Below, in pieces: positions 60,916 to 64,000 of a stretch of DNA of 64,000 nt (positions are counted from its first letter, which is position 1; each line of letters begins with the position of its first letter). The DNA is taken from NCBI RefSeq assembly GCF_036924535.1, contig NZ_JAZHRT010000001.1, forward strand, positions 2,728,001 through 2,792,000. The letters run 5' to 3'. Below the pieces are notes generated by a model. The model was not told the origin of the DNA. It was given only the letters and a program-made list of their open reading frames with translations, and ran no database searches. The stretch is from Bradyrhizobium sp. AZCC 2262. GTDB lineage: Bacteria; Pseudomonadota; Alphaproteobacteria; Rhizobiales; Xanthobacteraceae. The position numbers and the translations under genes are program-made.

Positions 60916-62652
60916 CTAAGCGACGATGGCGATTCTCGGTGAGGACAACATCCTTGCATTTGTAACCGCACGGACGATCATGGGTTCGGCGCGTCCGCGG
61001 ATTGCTAGTTCTTGCTCTGGCAGCAAGTTGACCGGTAGACCCGCTGTCTTGTAGACCTCCTCTGACAGAATGACCTCGCATTCGAGGCCCTTCGTCATGT
61101 CCTGCAGGCGCGCAGCCACGTTGACGGCGTCTCCAAGTGCGGTGAACACTTGGTGATCACGATAACCGATGTCGCCGATGATCACTTCGCCGCCATGGAT
61201 GCCCATCCCGAAACGGATCGGCTTGAGCAAGTCATGGCTTAGAAATTGATTTAACTCATCGATATTCGTAGCAATCAGTGCTGCTGCCTGAAGGGCCTGC
61301 CGGCAGGCGGTTTGCGGGTTGGTGTTGAGCCCGAATAGGGCCAATTCCCCATCCCCGACAAATTGGTTCGGTTGACCGCCGCATTCGATCACCGCCTGGG
61401 AGACTGCGCTTAGGAACCGGTTGACAATGAATACGGTATCGAACGGCAATCGCTGCTCCGCAAGTGTGGTTGAACCGCGCATGTCCACAAACATACTGAC
61501 AAGATAACGTTCCTGACCAATACGGACAGAACCTGCTTTCCGGAGAGAACCCGCTGTGACATCGGGCGTAAAAATCTGGAAGAAAGAGAGATCAGTGTTC
61601 GGACGCAATTGGCAGGCGAGGCGAATTGCCCGATCGCCACCGGCGCCCACACGGTTGAGCACAAAGGCTTCTCGCTTTGACGGCGCCGGCAGCGAACTGC
61701 AATCGCCCATCACACGAATTCGACAGGTAGAGCACCGAGCGCGACCGCCGCAAATGCTGGCGTGCGGCACGTTATTGCGCAGGCTGGCTTCGAGCACGCT
61801 CAGGCCTTTCGGCACGCGAACCGTCCTGCCGTTGCCGTACGACAGATTGATCATGTCGCCGCGGCGCTCATTCAACGTGCGCACGCCGCGCGCGATTAAA
61901 ACAAACCCGATCAGTCCGACATATCCAATCAGAAAATAATCGACGATGCTGTCGATGATGTCCTGCTCCGCAGCCGTCCCGACCTGACGTCGGGAGAGAT
62001 TTTCCGCTTTCCATTGCGCGGTGCCGCTGTCATGTACGACCCTTCGTCCGCCTTGATAGAGGCCGAGCATGGCAAGCGTCGGAATGAGTACCGCTGCGGC
62101 CAGCAGAAACGGCGCCGCCGTCTCGAAGAACGCCTTCATGCGGAGCCAGAAACACAGTCCAATGCAGCCGTGAACCCAAGATACGATCAAAACAATGAAC
62201 ATCAGCCACATCTTGTATGGCCATATGATCCAGTACGAGTAAAACACCTGCGGATAGAGTTTTTGATGTTGGAATAGTACGTCGTCAAACCGCACACCGG
62301 CAAGATGGGTGATGATAAGGGCAGGGATACTTAAACCTAGTACAAGTTGTATCGGCTCGATCGCTTTCCAGTGAAATTGACGGCGCTGGTAAAGCGCCCA
62401 GATCCCGAGGCCGGCATGGGCGGTTGCCGCGGCATAAAGCACGGTCGAGACGGGTAAACTTTTCCAGAAAGCGGTGTGATATTTGACACCTGTGGCAAGG
62501 GCATCCAGCGAAATATTGCCGAGCGCATGGTTGATGAAATGGCTTAGCAAGTAGGCGAACAGAACCAGCCCACAAGCCAGACGGATCTGCCGGACGCCGA
62601 CGCTGTGGATATATTTGTCTAGTGATGCGCGATTGAGCTCAGTCATGTGCAT
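60916..62652 (-). CDS. Membrane-bound ferredoxin-adenylate cyclase fusion
   Basis: 578 residues from ATG 62652 (ATG 62646 is the alternative). Six or so membrane segments at about 22-255 contain His38, His42, His79, His116 and His161, an arrangement like a diheme cytochrome b. Then a plant-type [2Fe-2S] domain (about 267-360): Cys301-X5-Cys307-X2-Cys310-X36-Cys347. Then a class III cyclase domain (about 383-560): FVDMRGSTTLAEQ with metal Asp390, VGDGELALFG with Asp434, GDAVNVAARLQ. It should make cAMP (or cGMP) at the inner membrane under redox control. This fusion family is known from Bradyrhizobium and relatives; specificity is not determined here. Confidence 0.92.
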   Translation of the reverse strand: MHMTELNRASLDKYIHSVGVRQIRLACGLVLFAYLLSHFINHALGNISLDALATGVKYHTAFWKSLPVSTVLYAAATAHAGLGIWALYQRRQFHWKAIEPIQLVLGLSIPALIITHLAGVRFDDVLFQHQKLYPQVFYSYWIIWPYKMWLMFIVLIVSWVHGCIGLCFWLRMKAFFETAAPFLLAAAVLIPTLAMLGLYQGGRRVVHDSGTAQWKAENLSRRQVGTAAEQDIIDSIVDYFLIGYVGLIGFVLIARGVRTLNERRGDMINLSYGNGRTVRVPKGLSVLEASLRNNVPHASICGGRARCSTCRIRVMGDCSSLPAPSKREAFVLNRVGAGGDRAIRLACQLRPNTDLSFFQIFTPDVTAGSLRKAGSVRIGQERYLVSMFVDMRGSTTLAEQRLPFDTVFIVNRFLSAVSQAVIECGGQPNQFVGDGELALFGLNTNPQTACRQALQAAALIATNIDELNQFLSHDLLKPIRFGMGIHGGEVIIGDIGYRDHQVFTALGDAVNVAARLQDMTKGLECEVILSEEVYKTAGLPVNLLPEQELAIRGRAEPMIVRAVTNARMLSSPRIAIVA

Positions 62653-63268
62653 AATTCCGGCCGACGACTTTTTCCCGCAACATGGTCGTCCGTGTTGGAG
62701 GCCAACAGCTAAGAGACCGTTTCAACAGCGAGATTATTTCAACGAATGACGACGGCCGACAAAAAACGGCATGATGAGTCTGCGTTGCCTTCAGTTCGTT
62801 CAGCCGTCTGGTGTCACTGAACGTCCTTTTGGGAATCCCTACTCCGGCTCTCAAAGAGAGAGTTCGCCTTCCTGCGTTGGAGAGAAGTGACCCAATTTCC
62901 CAGCGTCCAAGTTTGATCTGGATGCCCGATAACTCCGCGGGAGCTAGAATGGATTGTCACTGCTGCATAGCGAATTAGCTAACTCAAGTTGAGTGGACTC
63001 GGAAAAATGGGCTAATTCTGGCCTTCAGAAAATTCGTGCAACCTTCAGAGAAGGCAGAATTGCTTCGGTCCAGTGACGATATGGGTAACAACTCGTCAAT
63101 GCAAAGGGGGCGAACGGTTATTGGCGTCTCAGCGCACCTCTGGTTCGCGAGTTAGTGGATGTGGAACGTTGTAGGCCGGCCAGGTTTCGTAACGTCAATC
63201 GAACTTCGGGAAACGGCCGGACCTATAGAGCATTCATTTCAGCATTTTTGAATTCAATCGCCGCTTGA
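62653..63268. other. Intergenic region
   Basis: Upstream region of the cyclase gene. Several small ORFs, none with start signal or domain. Nothing recognised. Confidence 0.45.
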
Positions 63269-64000
63269 CTAGTAAGAGAGGAATCTAAGTAAATCGTCCA
63301 TCCCGCTACCCTCGCCATCGGGAATCGCATCGAGCTGTTCAAGCAGTTGCTTCTGGCGATTGATCCAAAATGTTGGATAGCCAAAGAGTTTGGCGCCGGC
63401 CGCGTCCCATCCTGCGAAAGCTGCGAAAAGGATTTCCTCGCGCTTTAGACGGAAAGCTTCGATACCCATTTGGTAGGCTTTCGGGTGAGGTTTGTAGACG
63501 CCGACAGCGTCCGTGCTAAGCTGGTGCTCGAAGAATTCTATTAGACCCGCGCTATTGATATTCGCGTCTATCATCGCCGGAGAAAAATTGCTTAGGAACG
63601 CCAAGCGGATTCCGCTCTCGCGTAGCTTGGAAAGCGCGGGCCTCACATCGGGCCACGCTTTCATATGCATATAGCCACCGACCAAAGCCTTTCGCTGCTC
63701 ATTTGTCATCTCAAGATCGAGCGATTTGCCTGCGAAGACAAGCGCATCGTCGATGACGCCGAGAAAGTCGCGGTACCTTTGTGCGGCGGTGCGTAGCCAT
63801 GCGTATTCGAATTGTCGGGTTCGCCAGACGTTGGACAATTGCGCTCCGCGGCCGGGAAAGAGCTCTTCGGCCATTGCAAAGATGGGACGCGGGTCAAAAA
63901 TCGGAAAGCCATCGAAGGCGATCGCTTTGATGGCCGGCTTCGCATCGGTGGCGGCAGCTGTCGCGGTCAATAAACCGGAAGCCGTGACGGTGCTGGAGGC
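63269..64000 (-). CDS. Haloacid dehalogenase type II-like HAD protein (cut by window edge)
   Basis: The frame is open from the stop at 63269 to the window edge at 64000, so the start lies outside; the TTG at 63970 is internal to a probable signal peptide (STVTASGLLTATAAA). The mature part reads IKAIAFDGFPIFDPRPIFAM, LSNVWRTRQFEYAWLRTAAQ, LAFLSNFSPAMIDANINSAG (motif II Ser), VGVYKPHPKAYQMGIEAF (motif III Lys) and AAFAGWDAAGAKLFGYPTF (motif IV). This is the L-2-haloacid dehalogenase pattern, but motif I is D-G-F-P-I where cytosolic enzymes have D-x-F-G-T. Predicted exported. Substrate uncertain. Confidence 0.82.
   Translation of the reverse strand, partial: ASSTVTASGLLTATAAATDAKPAIKAIAFDGFPIFDPRPIFAMAEELFPGRGAQLSNVWRTRQFEYAWLRTAAQRYRDFLGVIDDALVFAGKSLDLEMTNEQRKALVGGYMHMKAWPDVRPALSKLRESGIRLAFLSNFSPAMIDANINSAGLIEFFEHQLSTDAVGVYKPHPKAYQMGIEAFRLKREEILFAAFAGWDAAGAKLFGYPTFWINRQKQLLEQLDAIPDGEGSGMDDLLRFLSY

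Overview
The window looks like chromosome from a Bradyrhizobium-type alphaproteobacterium. This is inferred from the GC-rich sequence, the family content (CarD, GcrA-like, FixJ-like, PilZ, Omp25/31-type barrel, DUF2934) and many small proteins of a kind I associate with Bradyrhizobium. There is no rRNA and no complete tRNA, so the genus is a judgement, not a proof.

Layout. 1-16 kb is accessory DNA: the end of a trypsin-like protease, small hypothetical genes, an SDR oxidoreductase with its Rrf2 regulator, cold-shock genes (one broken, one intact), a tRNA-Thr 3' fragment followed by small genes and a decayed tyrosine integrase, and several frameshifted genes (DUF488, LLM monooxygenase, GrlR-like). 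16-24.5 kb is well preserved: an alpha-oxoamine synthase, an outer-membrane barrel protein, and a divergent signalling locus with two related membrane histidine kinases, one coupled to a single-domain receiver and the other to a receiver-GGDEF-EAL protein. 24.5-36.4 kb is a graveyard of mobile DNA (IS5-type, IS110, and a group II intron interrupted by a shortened IS) with CarD, a secreted protease and small genes between the wreckage.

36.4-53 kb holds two very large paralogous proteins (Ser/Thr kinase-like domain, AAA ATPase, helical repeats, GAF, PAS, histidine kinase). They share a perfect repeat of about 808 bp over their 5' ends. Between them lie an AraC regulator and a FixJ-type response regulator, and a GAF histidine kinase with a closely related kinase core follows. 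The set reads as one expanded sensory cluster, in which the FixJ-type regulator could be the common phosphoryl acceptor.

53-60 kb holds three unusual genes resembling a defence locus: a long STAND-like protein lacking its P-loop, facing an apparent pair encoding a DUF4209-like protein with an RX4H (HEPN-type) motif and a double zinc-ribbon DUF4145-like protein. The window ends with a membrane-anchored ferredoxin/adenylate-cyclase fusion and a haloacid-dehalogenase-like protein cut by the edge. Family names come from recognition of motifs and remembered relatives; no search was run.
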